A DNA stretch of 64,000 nucleotides from Alphaproteobacteria bacterium (GTDB lineage Bacteria; Pseudomonadota; Alphaproteobacteria; GCA-2731375). The notes under the pieces are model-generated. The model had not been told where the DNA came from. It did no database searches and saw only the letters and a list, made by a program, of their open reading frames with translations. Position 1 is the first letter of the stretch. Every line of letters begins with the position of its first letter. Location: NCBI GenBank assembly GCA_021776235.1, contig JAJFGG010000013.1:62001-126000 (forward strand), read 5' to 3'. This document shows, one piece after another, positions 16,328 through 24,766 of this stretch. The translations under genes and the position numbers were made by a program.

Positions 16328-17431
16328 CTATCCGGCGACGGCTGCCAGGGTTCGCCCCCTGGGCACCGGTCCTGTATAGCGCGAGGCCGGGCGGATGATG
16401 CGGCCGGTTTGTTCCTGTTCGAAGATATGCGCGGTCCAGCCCAGAACCCGGCCCATGGCGAAGGCCAGGGTGAACAGCTGCCGCGGCAGGCCGGCGGCTT
16501 CCAGGGCCAGGGCGGTGTAGAATTCCACATTGGTGTCCAGACGCCGGCTGGGATAGCGTTCCGCCAATCTGGCCAGCACGGCCCGCTCGACGCGTTCCGC
16601 CAGGGCAATGCGGTTTGGCCCGCCGCGCAAACCCGCCACTACGCCCTTGAGGACATCGGCCCGGGGATCGCGGGTCCGGTAGACCCGATGGCCAAAGCCC
16701 ATCAACCTCTCCCCGGCCGCGAATTGGCGGTCAAGCCAGGGTTCAATGCCTGCCGGATTGCCGATTTCATCAAGCATATCCAGAACTGGGCCCGGCGCGC
16801 CGCCGTGCAGCGGCCCCTTCAGGGCGCACAGCGCAGCCACGACGGCCGAGACCATCCCGGCCCGGGTGGACGACACCACCCTGGCCGTAAAGGTGGATGC
16901 ATTGAGGCCATGATCGGCCACGGTGACCAGATAGGTTTCCAGGGCCCGGGCCGCCATCTGATCGGCTGGCCGCCCCGTCAACATGGTCAGGAAGTCGGCC
17001 GCCTGACCCAGCCCGGGATCGGGGCTGACCGCCGGCTGGCCAAGTGTTTGCCGCCAGAGGGCGGCGGTGAAAACCGGCACGGCGGCGCAGAGCAGCAGAT
17101 GATCACAATCATCGTCGCCCAACATGGCCAGGCCAGCGCGCAGTCCTTCGATGGGAGACAGGCCCTTGGCGGCGGGCAGCAGCAGGGGCAGGCGGTCTGC
17201 CGCGCGCAGCCGGGCCAGGCCCAAGGCCTGCCGAATGGCGGTGCCGTCAAGGTGGCCCTCAACCGAACCGGGCGCCAGGCCGTCCCATAGAAGGGCCGCC
17301 GTATCGGCAAAATCAAAGCGGGCGGCCAGTTCCTCTATATCGTGGCCCCGCACGATCAGGCGGCCGGCCTCGCCATCCACCTGACTCAGGTTCGTAACCG
17401 CTGCGACGACGCCATCCAGGCCCGTATTCAT
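16328..17431 (-). CDS. Citrate synthase / 2-methylcitrate synthase family protein
   Basis: Encodes 367 aa. Active-site segments are DHGLNASTF, GPLHGGAP (His) and GFGHRVYRTRDPR (His). The position usually holding the catalytic Asp (NVDF) is Glu here (NVEFYTA), as I recall for some CitA/methylcitrate-like members. It condenses acetyl- or propionyl-CoA with a 2-oxoacid in the cytoplasm. The start at 17431 has TAGGAG seven bases upstream; the frame to 17485 has not. Divergently paired with an HTH-citrate synthase fusion at 17534, sharing a 102-base promoter region. Confidence 0.9.
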   Translation of the reverse strand: MNTGLDGVVAAVTNLSQVDGEAGRLIVRGHDIEELAARFDFADTAALLWDGLAPGSVEGHLDGTAIRQALGLARLRAADRLPLLLPAAKGLSPIEGLRAGLAMLGDDDCDHLLLCAAVPVFTAALWRQTLGQPAVSPDPGLGQAADFLTMLTGRPADQMAARALETYLVTVADHGLNASTFTARVVSSTRAGMVSAVVAALCALKGPLHGGAPGPVLDMLDEIGNPAGIEPWLDRQFAAGERLMGFGHRVYRTRDPRADVLKGVVAGLRGGPNRIALAERVERAVLARLAERYPSRRLDTNVEFYTALALEAAGLPRQLFTLAFAMGRVLGWTAHIFEQEQTGRIIRPASRYTGPVPRGRTLAAVAG

Positions 17432-17476
17432 AAGCAATCTCCTATCCGTGGTTTCCCTTGCCGTTGCCGCTTTATC

Positions 17477-17519
17477 TGATATCATAAACTATATCGTCAA
17501 TATTGATTCATACAATCAA
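17477..17519. promoter_or_regulatory. Shared divergent promoter/operator of two citrate synthase genes
   Basis: The 102-base intergenic region is AT-rich. It contains the palindrome TGATATCA (17477-17484) and the inverted repeat TTGATT-CATAC-AATCAA (17503-17519), the latter ending 14 bases before the HTH-citrate synthase start. A MerR-like HTH on the adjacent protein makes autoregulation plausible. The repeats are observed; the regulator is inferred. Confidence 0.45.
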
Positions 17520-17533
17520 GTATAGGCAGAAGA

Positions 17534-18739
17534 ATGGCCCAGCCCTATCTCACCGCCCGCGAAGCGGCGGCAGAACTGAACGTTTCCAGGGCCACCCTGT
17601 ATGCCTATGTCTCTCGCGGCCTGGTCCGTTCGGAACCCGTGGAGGGCAGCCGCAGCCGGCTGTACCGGGCCGATGACGTGCGCGCCATGCGGGCCCGAAA
17701 AACTGCTAATTCCGCATCCGAAACAATCGCCGCCACGGCATTGACCCATGGCACGCCGATCCTGGATTCGGCCATCACCCTGATCGCCGACGGCGAATTG
17801 TACTACCGGGGCAGGGACGCATGCGAGCTGGCACGCAGATCCAGTCTGGAAAGCGTCGCCAGCCTGTTGTGGCAATGCAACGACAATGATCCTTTTGCCT
17901 TTCCGGCGCCTGAAATTGGCGATTTTGCCTCGCCCCTGACCGGCGTGGCCCGCTGTCAGGCCCTATTGCCCCTGGCGGCGGCGCGGGACCTGCGTGCCTA
18001 CAATCTGGCGCCGGACAGCGTCGCCCGCACGGGCGCCGATCTGTTGCGCCTGTTGACCGGCGGCGTTACCGGCAGGGCGCCGTCCATTGAACCGATCCAT
18101 GCCCAGTTAAGCGCCCATTGGGGCGGCGGCGGCACCGCGGCCAGGTTGATCCGCGCCGCACTGGTGCTGTGTGCCGACCATGAATTGAATGCCTCCACCT
18201 TCACCGTGCGCTGTGTCGCCTCGACCAGGGCCACGCCCCATGGCGCCGTGATGGCGGGACTGTCAGCCTTGCAGGGCCCGCGCCACGGCGGGCAGAGCGC
18301 ACGGGTTGCGGCGCTGTTCGATGAAGTCGCAGGCGCCCATAGCCCCCTGGCCGCCGTCGCCGCCCGCCTGCGCCGGGGCGAGCGTCTGCCCGGCTTTGGC
18401 CATCCCTTGTATCCCGGCAGGGACCCACGTTGCCGCCTGTTGCGCCGTCTGGCCGGTGCCGCTCTGGGCAGCAATCCGTATCTGGCCATGGCCGAGGAAC
18501 TGGCGGAGGCCGGCACGGCCAATACCGGCCTGCGGCCCAATGTGGATTTCGCCCTGGTCATGCTGCAACGCAGCCTGGGCCTGCCCGCCGACGCGCCCAT
18601 GGGCATATTTGCCGTCGGCCGCTGCGCCGGCTGGATCGCCCATGCCCAGGAACAATACGCCCGCCCGGAACTGATCCGCCCCCGGGCCCGCTATATTGGT
18701 GAACAACCGCAACTGGCGCAAACACCGGGCAGCGCCTAA
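17534..18739 (+). CDS. Helix-turn-helix domain fused to citrate synthase
   Basis: Encodes 401 aa. Residues 1-60 form a MerR/excisionase-like HTH (TAREAAAELNVSRATLYAYV, then YRADDVRAMRARK). Residues about 75-395 form a citrate synthase fold with DHELNASTF, GPRHGGQS, GFGHPLYPGRDPR and RPNVDFALVM, so both active-site His and the Asp remain. It could be a regulator using the synthase fold as a ligand sensor (acetyl-, propionyl-CoA or oxaloacetate), or a working enzyme carrying a DNA-binding domain. Divergent from a simple citrate synthase paralogue. Confidence 0.9.
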   Translation: MAQPYLTAREAAAELNVSRATLYAYVSRGLVRSEPVEGSRSRLYRADDVRAMRARKTANSASETIAATALTHGTPILDSAITLIADGELYYRGRDACELARRSSLESVASLLWQCNDNDPFAFPAPEIGDFASPLTGVARCQALLPLAAARDLRAYNLAPDSVARTGADLLRLLTGGVTGRAPSIEPIHAQLSAHWGGGGTAARLIRAALVLCADHELNASTFTVRCVASTRATPHGAVMAGLSALQGPRHGGQSARVAALFDEVAGAHSPLAAVAARLRRGERLPGFGHPLYPGRDPRCRLLRRLAGAALGSNPYLAMAEELAEAGTANTGLRPNVDFALVMLQRSLGLPADAPMGIFAVGRCAGWIAHAQEQYARPELIRPRARYIGEQPQLAQTPGSA

Positions 18740-18769
18740 ACTGGCGGAAATTTAACGGGAGGACAGGCT

Positions 18770-20200
18770 ATGGTGACGTTCGCGGAATATCGAAAAATGG
18801 ATGCCACGGCCCTGGCCGAGGCGATCGCGAAAGGCGAGCTGTCAGCGGGCGAGATTTTGGAAACCGCGATTGCCCGCGCCGAGGCGGTGAACCCGGACTT
18901 GAACGCGATCGTCCATCGGCAATACGATCAGGCCCGGCAAACCGTTGCGGCGGGCGGCAAAGCCAAGGGCGCATTTTCAGGGGTACCCTATTTGTTGAAG
19001 GACCTCGGCGCCTTTGATGCGGGCCAGCCCTGCACCATGGGAAGCCGCCTGTGGGCCGATTTCGTGCCTGATCATGACGCGACCTATACGGAACGCTGCA
19101 AGGCGGCCGGTCTGGTCATCATGGGGCGGACCAACACCCCGGAATTGGGCCTGAATGCCTCGACCGAGCCAACCTTGCACGGGGCCACACCGAATCCCTG
19201 GGACGCGAGGCGTTCCGCCGGCGGCTCGTCGGGCGGGTCGGCGGCGGCGGTGGCCGCCGGTATCCTGCCAATGGCCCATGCTACCGACGGTGGCGGCTCG
19301 ATCCGCATACCCGCCGCCAACTGTGGCCTGTTCGGAGTCAAACCGACGCGTGGCCGCAATCCGGCGGGACCGGACGTGGGCGAGGGCTGGAGCGGCATGT
19401 CCACGGGCCATGTGGTCAGCCGCTCGGTGCGGGATTCCGCCCGTATGATGGATTGCACCCACGGCCCGGCGCCGGGCGACCCCTATGCCGCACCGCCGCC
19501 CAACCGTCCCTTTGCCGAGGAAGTCGGCGCCGATCCGGGGCAACTGCGTATTGCCTTGATGACCAATGGCTTTGACGGCCGGCCCCTGGACCCGGAATGT
19601 GTCAGGGGCGCGGAAGACACGGCGAAACTGTGCAGCGATCTGGGGCACCGGGTCGAGGCGGCGCAGCCAAACCTGGATGTGGACGCGCTGAACCAGGCCT
19701 CCCGCAGCATCATCGCCGGCAATGTCTGGACCGCCGTGCGCCTGCGCTGCCAGGCCCTGGGGCGGGAGCCCGGCGGCCAGGATGTCGAAGCCATTACCTG
19801 GGCCTTCGCCCAGGAAGGCACCCGCGCCAGCGCCGGCGATTATGCCGCGGCCGTGTTGACCCTGCATCAACAGGGCCGGCAGTTGGCGGCCTTTTTCCAG
19901 GATTACGATCTGATTTTGTCATCCACCCTGCGCCATCCACCCCTGCCCCTGGGCGCCATCGATATGGAGGGCACGGATCTGGACCAATATTACAAAGCGC
20001 TGTTCGAGGACGAAATCGCCATCACGCCGTTCTACAACAACACCGGCTGCCCGGCCATGACCGTGCCGCTGCACTGGAGTGCCGACGGCCTGCCCGTGGG
20101 CATCCATTTCGGCGCCGCCTTTGGCGATGAAGCGACCTTGTTCCGACTGGCCAGCCAGCTGGAAGCGGCCAGCCCCTGGTTCGATAAAGTGCCCGACTGA
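18770..20200 (+). CDS. Amidase (amidase signature family)
   Basis: Encodes 476 aa. The Ser-cisSer-Lys triad is visible: Lys in PYLLKDLG, the Gly/Ser-rich SAGGSSGGSAAAVAAG, and the nucleophile Ser in DGGGSIRIPAANCG. It hydrolyses a carboxamide in the cytoplasm. There is no GatB/GatC partner nearby, so a stand-alone catabolic amidase is more likely than GatA. It starts 30 bases after the HTH-citrate synthase with GGGAGG before the ATG, so it is probably in the same transcript. Confidence 0.92.
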   Translation: MVTFAEYRKMDATALAEAIAKGELSAGEILETAIARAEAVNPDLNAIVHRQYDQARQTVAAGGKAKGAFSGVPYLLKDLGAFDAGQPCTMGSRLWADFVPDHDATYTERCKAAGLVIMGRTNTPELGLNASTEPTLHGATPNPWDARRSAGGSSGGSAAAVAAGILPMAHATDGGGSIRIPAANCGLFGVKPTRGRNPAGPDVGEGWSGMSTGHVVSRSVRDSARMMDCTHGPAPGDPYAAPPPNRPFAEEVGADPGQLRIALMTNGFDGRPLDPECVRGAEDTAKLCSDLGHRVEAAQPNLDVDALNQASRSIIAGNVWTAVRLRCQALGREPGGQDVEAITWAFAQEGTRASAGDYAAAVLTLHQQGRQLAAFFQDYDLILSSTLRHPPLPLGAIDMEGTDLDQYYKALFEDEIAITPFYNNTGCPAMTVPLHWSADGLPVGIHFGAAFGDEATLFRLASQLEAASPWFDKVPD

Positions 20201-20316
20201 ATCGGGATAGGCAGATTCAAGTTTTAAGTGCACCACTGGCGTTTTCAGTCAGGACTTCGAACGGCGTTTGTAGCTGAGGCATTTTCACGGTCGACTTACG
20301 GCGGTCAACGCGTATT

Positions 20317-20889
20317 CTACGTTGAATCGACGATCTCTATAGATCTCGTCACGGCTTCGACATTGTTGACGAAGATTTTCGCTGTCCACTTGCCGAGCGG
20401 CCAAACAAGTGGATTTTTCGGTATGAACCTAAAAGTAAAATTATGGGTCGAGCCTACTGGCAAAGCTGCGTCACCGGTTTGCCAAGGCGCCGTCAAGAGC
20501 GTGACGATTTGGCCGGCGTTGTCATAGAGTTCAAAACGAATCAAAAGATCGAAGTTCGATCTGACAGCGCCAAGTCGCACAATTGTCCAGAGGCCGTCCG
20601 CAACAGTTCGGTCGAGCTTCTGTTCCGAGAATGCTGGAATAACCGTCCTCGTTTCGCAATTGCTCATAACGCCGGTCTTTTTGCACTGCTCGATGGCGTT
20701 TATAATCAGGGGGTTCGTACGTTCCTCTGCGGTGTATTCCACTCCGGGGTTTTTGGTAACCAAGTAAACTGTGAGTGTTCCGAAGGGTTGGCTCTCTGAA
20801 GTTGAGACTGAGCCGCTTTCTGTCGTCTGACAGGCCGTAGCTAGAGCGACGACAAGGACGCAGGGCAAGAGCATATACTTCAAGGACAT
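20317..20889 (-). CDS. Putative lipoprotein of unknown function
   Basis: Encodes 190 aa. The N-terminus MSLKYMLLPCVLVVALATAC is a lipoprotein signal with a lipobox ending at Cys20. The mature part is beta-rich, with no motif I recognise, and ends in a WPLGKWTAKIFVNN segment typical of an Ig-like or periplasmic sensing domain. The start at 20889 has GGAGG five bases upstream. The gene and its flanks (about 20.2-21.0 kb) are visibly less GC-rich than the neighbours, suggesting a different origin. Convergent with the amidase gene. Confidence 0.75.
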   Translation of the reverse strand: MSLKYMLLPCVLVVALATACQTTESGSVSTSESQPFGTLTVYLVTKNPGVEYTAEERTNPLIINAIEQCKKTGVMSNCETRTVIPAFSEQKLDRTVADGLWTIVRLGAVRSNFDLLIRFELYDNAGQIVTLLTAPWQTGDAALPVGSTHNFTFRFIPKNPLVWPLGKWTAKIFVNNVEAVTRSIEIVDST

Positions 20890-21070
20890 GAAGACCTCCA
20901 ATCCGAACAGCGAAATGCATCTAATTCCCGTTTTGGTACTGCCGATTATTGAGAGCGTCGAACAAAGATCGCCAGGTTAGCTATTCAATTTAACGACGCG
21001 ACGGCCAACACGCCAGTGCGGTGAATTAGTTTGTCTTTTGTCAGCCTGCGTCTTTTAGAGCATGTCGGGG

Positions 21071-21493
21071 CTAAGAAATCGCGTCGCCGCCGGGGCGGCA
21101 TTGGATCAGTTGCTGGTGCGCCAGGCCGGCTTCCCGATGCACATGGGCGGCGTGGTATTCCGGCATGGCGATCATTTGCAGAAAGGCATCGCGGGTCGGA
21201 TATTCGACCACCACCACTTCATCCCAAAGATCACCGTCGTCGCCGATGAAGACCACTTCAGGCTGACCGGACCAGACGATGCGGCCACCCAGGCCGGCGA
21301 CAATCTTGCCCACGGCGGCGCCGTAGCGCAGATAGGCCTCGCGCCCCGTGACATCCGCATCATCGGTTTCGCCCGCTTGATATTGGGCCCGGTCATGAAA
21401 CTTCAGCAGATTGATCATGTGAATGGCCCCTTTGCGCGGGTGATCGCGAAAGTCCCGCATTTGGGCGCCGCTCGGTTGCTTTTTCTGGCTCAT
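21071..21493 (-). CDS. DUF1330 domain protein
   Basis: Encodes 140 aa. The segment from MINLLKFHD through VVVEYPTRDAFLQMIAMPEY matches the ferredoxin-like dimeric DUF1330 fold (about residues 25-120), whose function is unsettled. A GGAG stretch precedes the ATG at 21493; the longer frame to 21664 crosses the divergent gpsA promoter and was rejected. It is divergent from gpsA. Confidence 0.78.
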   Translation of the reverse strand: MSQKKQPSGAQMRDFRDHPRKGAIHMINLLKFHDRAQYQAGETDDADVTGREAYLRYGAAVGKIVAGLGGRIVWSGQPEVVFIGDDGDLWDEVVVVEYPTRDAFLQMIAMPEYHAAHVHREAGLAHQQLIQCRPGGDAIS

Positions 21494-21612
21494 CTCTCCG
21501 CTCCCACATATTGCCCGTGATTGCCGCAGCAGGAGACAAATTAGCCCGGAAGCCGCCTCGATGAACAGCATTGACCTTGCGGGGGAGAGGACTTTTGGCG
21601 ATAACTGAGGCC

Positions 21613-22605
21613 ATGGAAAAAATAACCGTAATCGGCGCCGGCGCATGGGGCACCGCGCTGGCACAAATGTTGGCGGCGGGCGGGCGGCAGACGCAAATCT
21701 GGGCCCGCGAGGAAGAGGTCGTCGAGGCCATCAACAAGGAGCACGCAAACCCTGTGTTCCTGCCCGATGTCGCGCTGCATGCGGACCTGCATGCCACCAA
21801 CGATCTGGCCGAGGCGGCCCAGGCGAATTTGCTATTGCTGGTCACCCCGGCCCAATATTTGCGCCCGGTGACGGCGGAACTGGCCAGGCATGCGGCAGCT
21901 GACACCCCAGCGGTGATCTGTGCCAAGGGCATTGAAAAAGACAGCTATGCCCTGATGAGCGAGGTGCTCTCGGAAACCATGGCGGCGGCACCTCAGGCCG
22001 TCCTGTCCGGCCCGACCTTCGCCATCGAAGTGGCCAAGGGCCTGCCGACCGCGGTCACCCTGGCCTGCACCGACGAGGCCCTTGGCGGGCGGATTGTCGA
22101 GACCATTGGCCAGGCCCATTTCCGGCCCTATTGGACCGATGATGTGATCGGGGCGCAGATTGGCGGCGCGGTCAAGAATGTTCTGGCCATCGCCTGCGGC
22201 ATTGTTGAAGGCCGGGCCCTGGGCGACAACGCCCGGGCCGCCTTGATGACCCGTGGCCTGGCCGAGATGATCCGCTATGGCGAGATGCGCGGCGGCCGGG
22301 CGGAAACCTTGATGGGCCTGTCCGGCCTGGGTGATCTGGCGCTGACCTGCAATTCCGACCAATCGCGCAACATGTCCCTGGGCATCGAATTGGGCGAGGG
22401 GCGGAGAATGGAGGATATCCTGGCCGAGCGGCGGTCGGTCGCGGAGGGCGCGCATACGGTCTCGGCCATCGCCGATCATGTCAGCCCGATGGATTTCGAA
22501 ATGCCCATTTGCACGGCGATGGACGGGGTCTTGAACTACATGGCGGATATCGACGCTACTATTCGGGGCATGCTGGGGCGGCCCTATCGGCCGGAAACGG
22601 ACTAA
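21613..22605 (+). CDS. gpsA: Glycerol-3-phosphate dehydrogenase [NAD(P)+]
   Basis: Encodes 330 aa. The N-terminal NAD motif is VIGAGAWGTALAQML. Catalytic segments include GAVKNVLAIACGIVEG (Lys) and LMGLSGLGDLALTC, with a C-terminal RPYRPETD. GpsA reduces dihydroxyacetone phosphate to sn-glycerol-3-phosphate, the backbone for phospholipid synthesis. The ATG at 21613 begins the canonical N-terminus. It is followed 35 bases later by an EVE-domain gene, a common alphaproteobacterial neighbour arrangement. Confidence 0.96.
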   Translation: MEKITVIGAGAWGTALAQMLAAGGRQTQIWAREEEVVEAINKEHANPVFLPDVALHADLHATNDLAEAAQANLLLLVTPAQYLRPVTAELARHAAADTPAVICAKGIEKDSYALMSEVLSETMAAAPQAVLSGPTFAIEVAKGLPTAVTLACTDEALGGRIVETIGQAHFRPYWTDDVIGAQIGGAVKNVLAIACGIVEGRALGDNARAALMTRGLAEMIRYGEMRGGRAETLMGLSGLGDLALTCNSDQSRNMSLGIELGEGRRMEDILAERRSVAEGAHTVSAIADHVSPMDFEMPICTAMDGVLNYMADIDATIRGMLGRPYRPETD

Positions 22606-22640
22606 CACAAACACTTAACCAACAACATTTGGGGGATGCC

Positions 22641-23060
22641 ATGGCCTATTGGCTGTTTAAATCAGAACCGGGCGCCTGGTCGTGGGACGATCAGGTGAAG
22701 GAAGGCAAAAAGGGCGCCGAATGGGATGGCGTTCGCAGCCACCAGGCCGGCAACAATATGAAGGCCATGAAGGTCGGCGATAAGGGCTTTTTCTATCATT
22801 CGGTCAACGAAAAGCAGGTCGTGGGCATCGTCGAGGTCTGCAAGGAATGGTACCTGGACCCAAGCGATCCAAAGGGGGTTTTCGGCATGGTCGATGTCCG
22901 CGCCCTGGAGGCCTTGCCCATCCCCGTGACCCTGGCCCATATCAAGGCGGAGGAACGGCTGGCCGAATTGGCCCTGGTCAAACAGTCGCGCCTGTCGGTG
23001 CTGCCCGTGGACGCTAGGAGCTGGAAGCTTATCTGCCGCATGGGCGGCCTGAAAGGCTGA
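22641..23060 (+). CDS. EVE domain protein (thymocyte nuclear protein 1 family)
   Basis: Encodes 139 aa. The sequence begins YWLFKSEPGAWSWDD and contains WDGVRSHQAGNNM and the aromatic cage region FFYHSV, hallmarks of EVE domains of the PUA-like fold that bind modified bases in nucleic acids. The start at 22641 has GGGGG five bases upstream. It lies between gpsA and an acyl-CoA ligase, on the same strand. Confidence 0.92.
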   Translation: MAYWLFKSEPGAWSWDDQVKEGKKGAEWDGVRSHQAGNNMKAMKVGDKGFFYHSVNEKQVVGIVEVCKEWYLDPSDPKGVFGMVDVRALEALPIPVTLAHIKAEERLAELALVKQSRLSVLPVDARSWKLICRMGGLKG

Positions 23061-23084
23061 ATTGCCTCGAACAGGAGTAGAGTT

Positions 23085-24602
23085 ATGAGTATTCCCGTCA
23101 ACGATTGGATCGCCCATCACGCCCGCTTTGCGCCGGATCAGCAGGCGATGCACGATCTCGCCTCGGGCCGCCGCTTCAACTATCAGCAGATGCACGAGCG
23201 GGTCGAACGCGCCGCCCTGTATCTGCGCGACGGCCTGGGCGTGGGGAATGGCGACCGGCTGGCGGTGCTGTGCCACAACGACACGGATATGTTCGAGCTG
23301 CAGTTCGCCTGCCGCCGCCTTGGCGCGATCTTCCTGCCCCTGAACTGGCGCCTGGCGGTGCCGGAACTGGAATATATCTGCAACGACGCGACGCCGAAGG
23401 CACTATTGTACGGTAACGAGTTCGCCGCCGAGGCGGCCGAGATCCAGCGTCTGGCGAATGTGCCAACTATCGCCAGCCTGAACAATGGCGGCGATAGCGA
23501 CTATGAAGCCGGGCTGGCGGCGGCCAGCGGTACTGTCGCGGCGCCGCACCGGGTGCTGACCGACGTCTGGACGGTGATGTACACATCGGGCACCACGGGC
23601 CGCCCCAAAGGCGCCAAGATCACTTACCAGATGGCCGTGTTCAATGCCATTCAGTGTGCCATGACCGTGGAACTGACCAGTAAATCGAACAATCTGGTAT
23701 TCCTGCCGATCTTCCACACCGGCGGCCTGAACGTCTATGGCAACCCGGTGTTCCATACCGGCGGCAACAATGTGGTGCTGCGCAGCTTCGATCCGGCCTA
23801 TTTCCTGGCGCTGCTGACCGACAAGGAATTGAACCTGACCCATGCCCTGGGGGTGCCGACCAATTATCTGATGATGGCCGAGGAACCGGGCTTCGCCACG
23901 GCCGATATGTCGCACGTGGTCTGCCTGGGCGTCGGCGGCGCGGCGGCGCCGTTGTCGCTGATCGAGGATTTCGGCGCCAAGGGCATCAAGCTGCAGCAGG
24001 GCTGGGGCATGACCGAGACGGGACCCCTGGGCCTGATGCTGTCGGGTGACCAGGCCATTTCCCGGGTCGGCTCGTCCGGTCTGCCGCCGATGTACGTCAG
24101 CCTGCGGATCGTCGACGAGAATGAAGCGGACGTGCCTCAGGGAGAGACCGGCGAATTGCTGATCAAGGGACCCACCGTGACGCCGGGCTATTGGAACCGC
24201 GAGGCCGAACACGACGACTTTTACACCCCGGACGGCTGGTTCCGCACCGGCGATGCGGCCCGGCAGGACGAAGGCGGCTACTACTACATCGTCGACCGAA
24301 CCAAGGATATGTTCATCTCGGGGGGCGAAAACGTCTATCCGGTGGAAGTGGAGAATGTGATTTTCCAGATAGACGGCGTACTGGAAAATGCCGTGATCGG
24401 CGTTCCGGACGACAAATGGGGCGAAATCGGCCGGGCCTGCGTGGTTCTGAAAGACGGCTCAAACCTGAACGAGGACGCCATCATCGAACATTGCCAGGGG
24501 CAGTTGGCCCGCTTCAAGGTGCCAAAGCAGGTCCGCTTCATGGACGAACTACCCCACAACGCCACCGGCAAGGTGCTGAAGCACGAATTACCCCGGGATT
24601 AG
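23085..24602 (+). CDS. AMP-dependent acyl-CoA synthetase
   Basis: Encodes 505 aa. The ANL superfamily motifs are complete: P-loop YTSGTTGRPKG, GWGMTETG, GWFRTGDAAR, KDMFISGGENVYPVEVE and the catalytic Lys in NATGKVLKHELP. It activates a carboxylic acid to its CoA thioester; FadD3-like or medium-chain specificity is possible. Last gene of the gpsA-EVE run; a dispersed repeat begins three bases after its stop. Confidence 0.92.
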   Translation: MSIPVNDWIAHHARFAPDQQAMHDLASGRRFNYQQMHERVERAALYLRDGLGVGNGDRLAVLCHNDTDMFELQFACRRLGAIFLPLNWRLAVPELEYICNDATPKALLYGNEFAAEAAEIQRLANVPTIASLNNGGDSDYEAGLAAASGTVAAPHRVLTDVWTVMYTSGTTGRPKGAKITYQMAVFNAIQCAMTVELTSKSNNLVFLPIFHTGGLNVYGNPVFHTGGNNVVLRSFDPAYFLALLTDKELNLTHALGVPTNYLMMAEEPGFATADMSHVVCLGVGGAAAPLSLIEDFGAKGIKLQQGWGMTETGPLGLMLSGDQAISRVGSSGLPPMYVSLRIVDENEADVPQGETGELLIKGPTVTPGYWNREAEHDDFYTPDGWFRTGDAARQDEGGYYYIVDRTKDMFISGGENVYPVEVENVIFQIDGVLENAVIGVPDDKWGEIGRACVVLKDGSNLNEDAIIEHCQGQLARFKVPKQVRFMDELPHNATGKVLKHELPRD

Positions 24603-24604
24603 TG

Positions 24605-24746
24605 CAGTTTCGATATTCATCGAATCAGGTCTAACTATTCGTGCGCCAACGCGCACCGCTCCCCAAGAGCTTCAGGGCGGGCGGCGCATTAGCGCCGGGC
24701 CGCCGTCGCGGCCTGGATGGCGTAATTCGAAATCGAATTCGGTCTA
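24605..24746. repeat. Dispersed palindromic intergenic repeat, copy A (about 142 bp)
   Basis: Shares its two ends and a GC-rich core with the element at 44474-44621: a left hairpin TTCGAT-ATTC-ATCGAA (about 24609-24624), a core GCGCCGGGCCGCCGTCGCGG, and a right palindrome AATTCGA-AA-TCGAATT. It fills the gap between two convergent genes (acyl-CoA ligase and SDR). A bidirectional terminator or REP-like element is likely. Confidence 0.85.
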
Positions 24747-24766
24747 TAGCCTGTCGCGGCTATCCT

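Noticed and set aside
17200-17500. Extended start of the citrate synthase at 17485
   Set aside because: The Shine-Dalgarno and family N-terminus support 17431; the extension reads into the divergent promoter.
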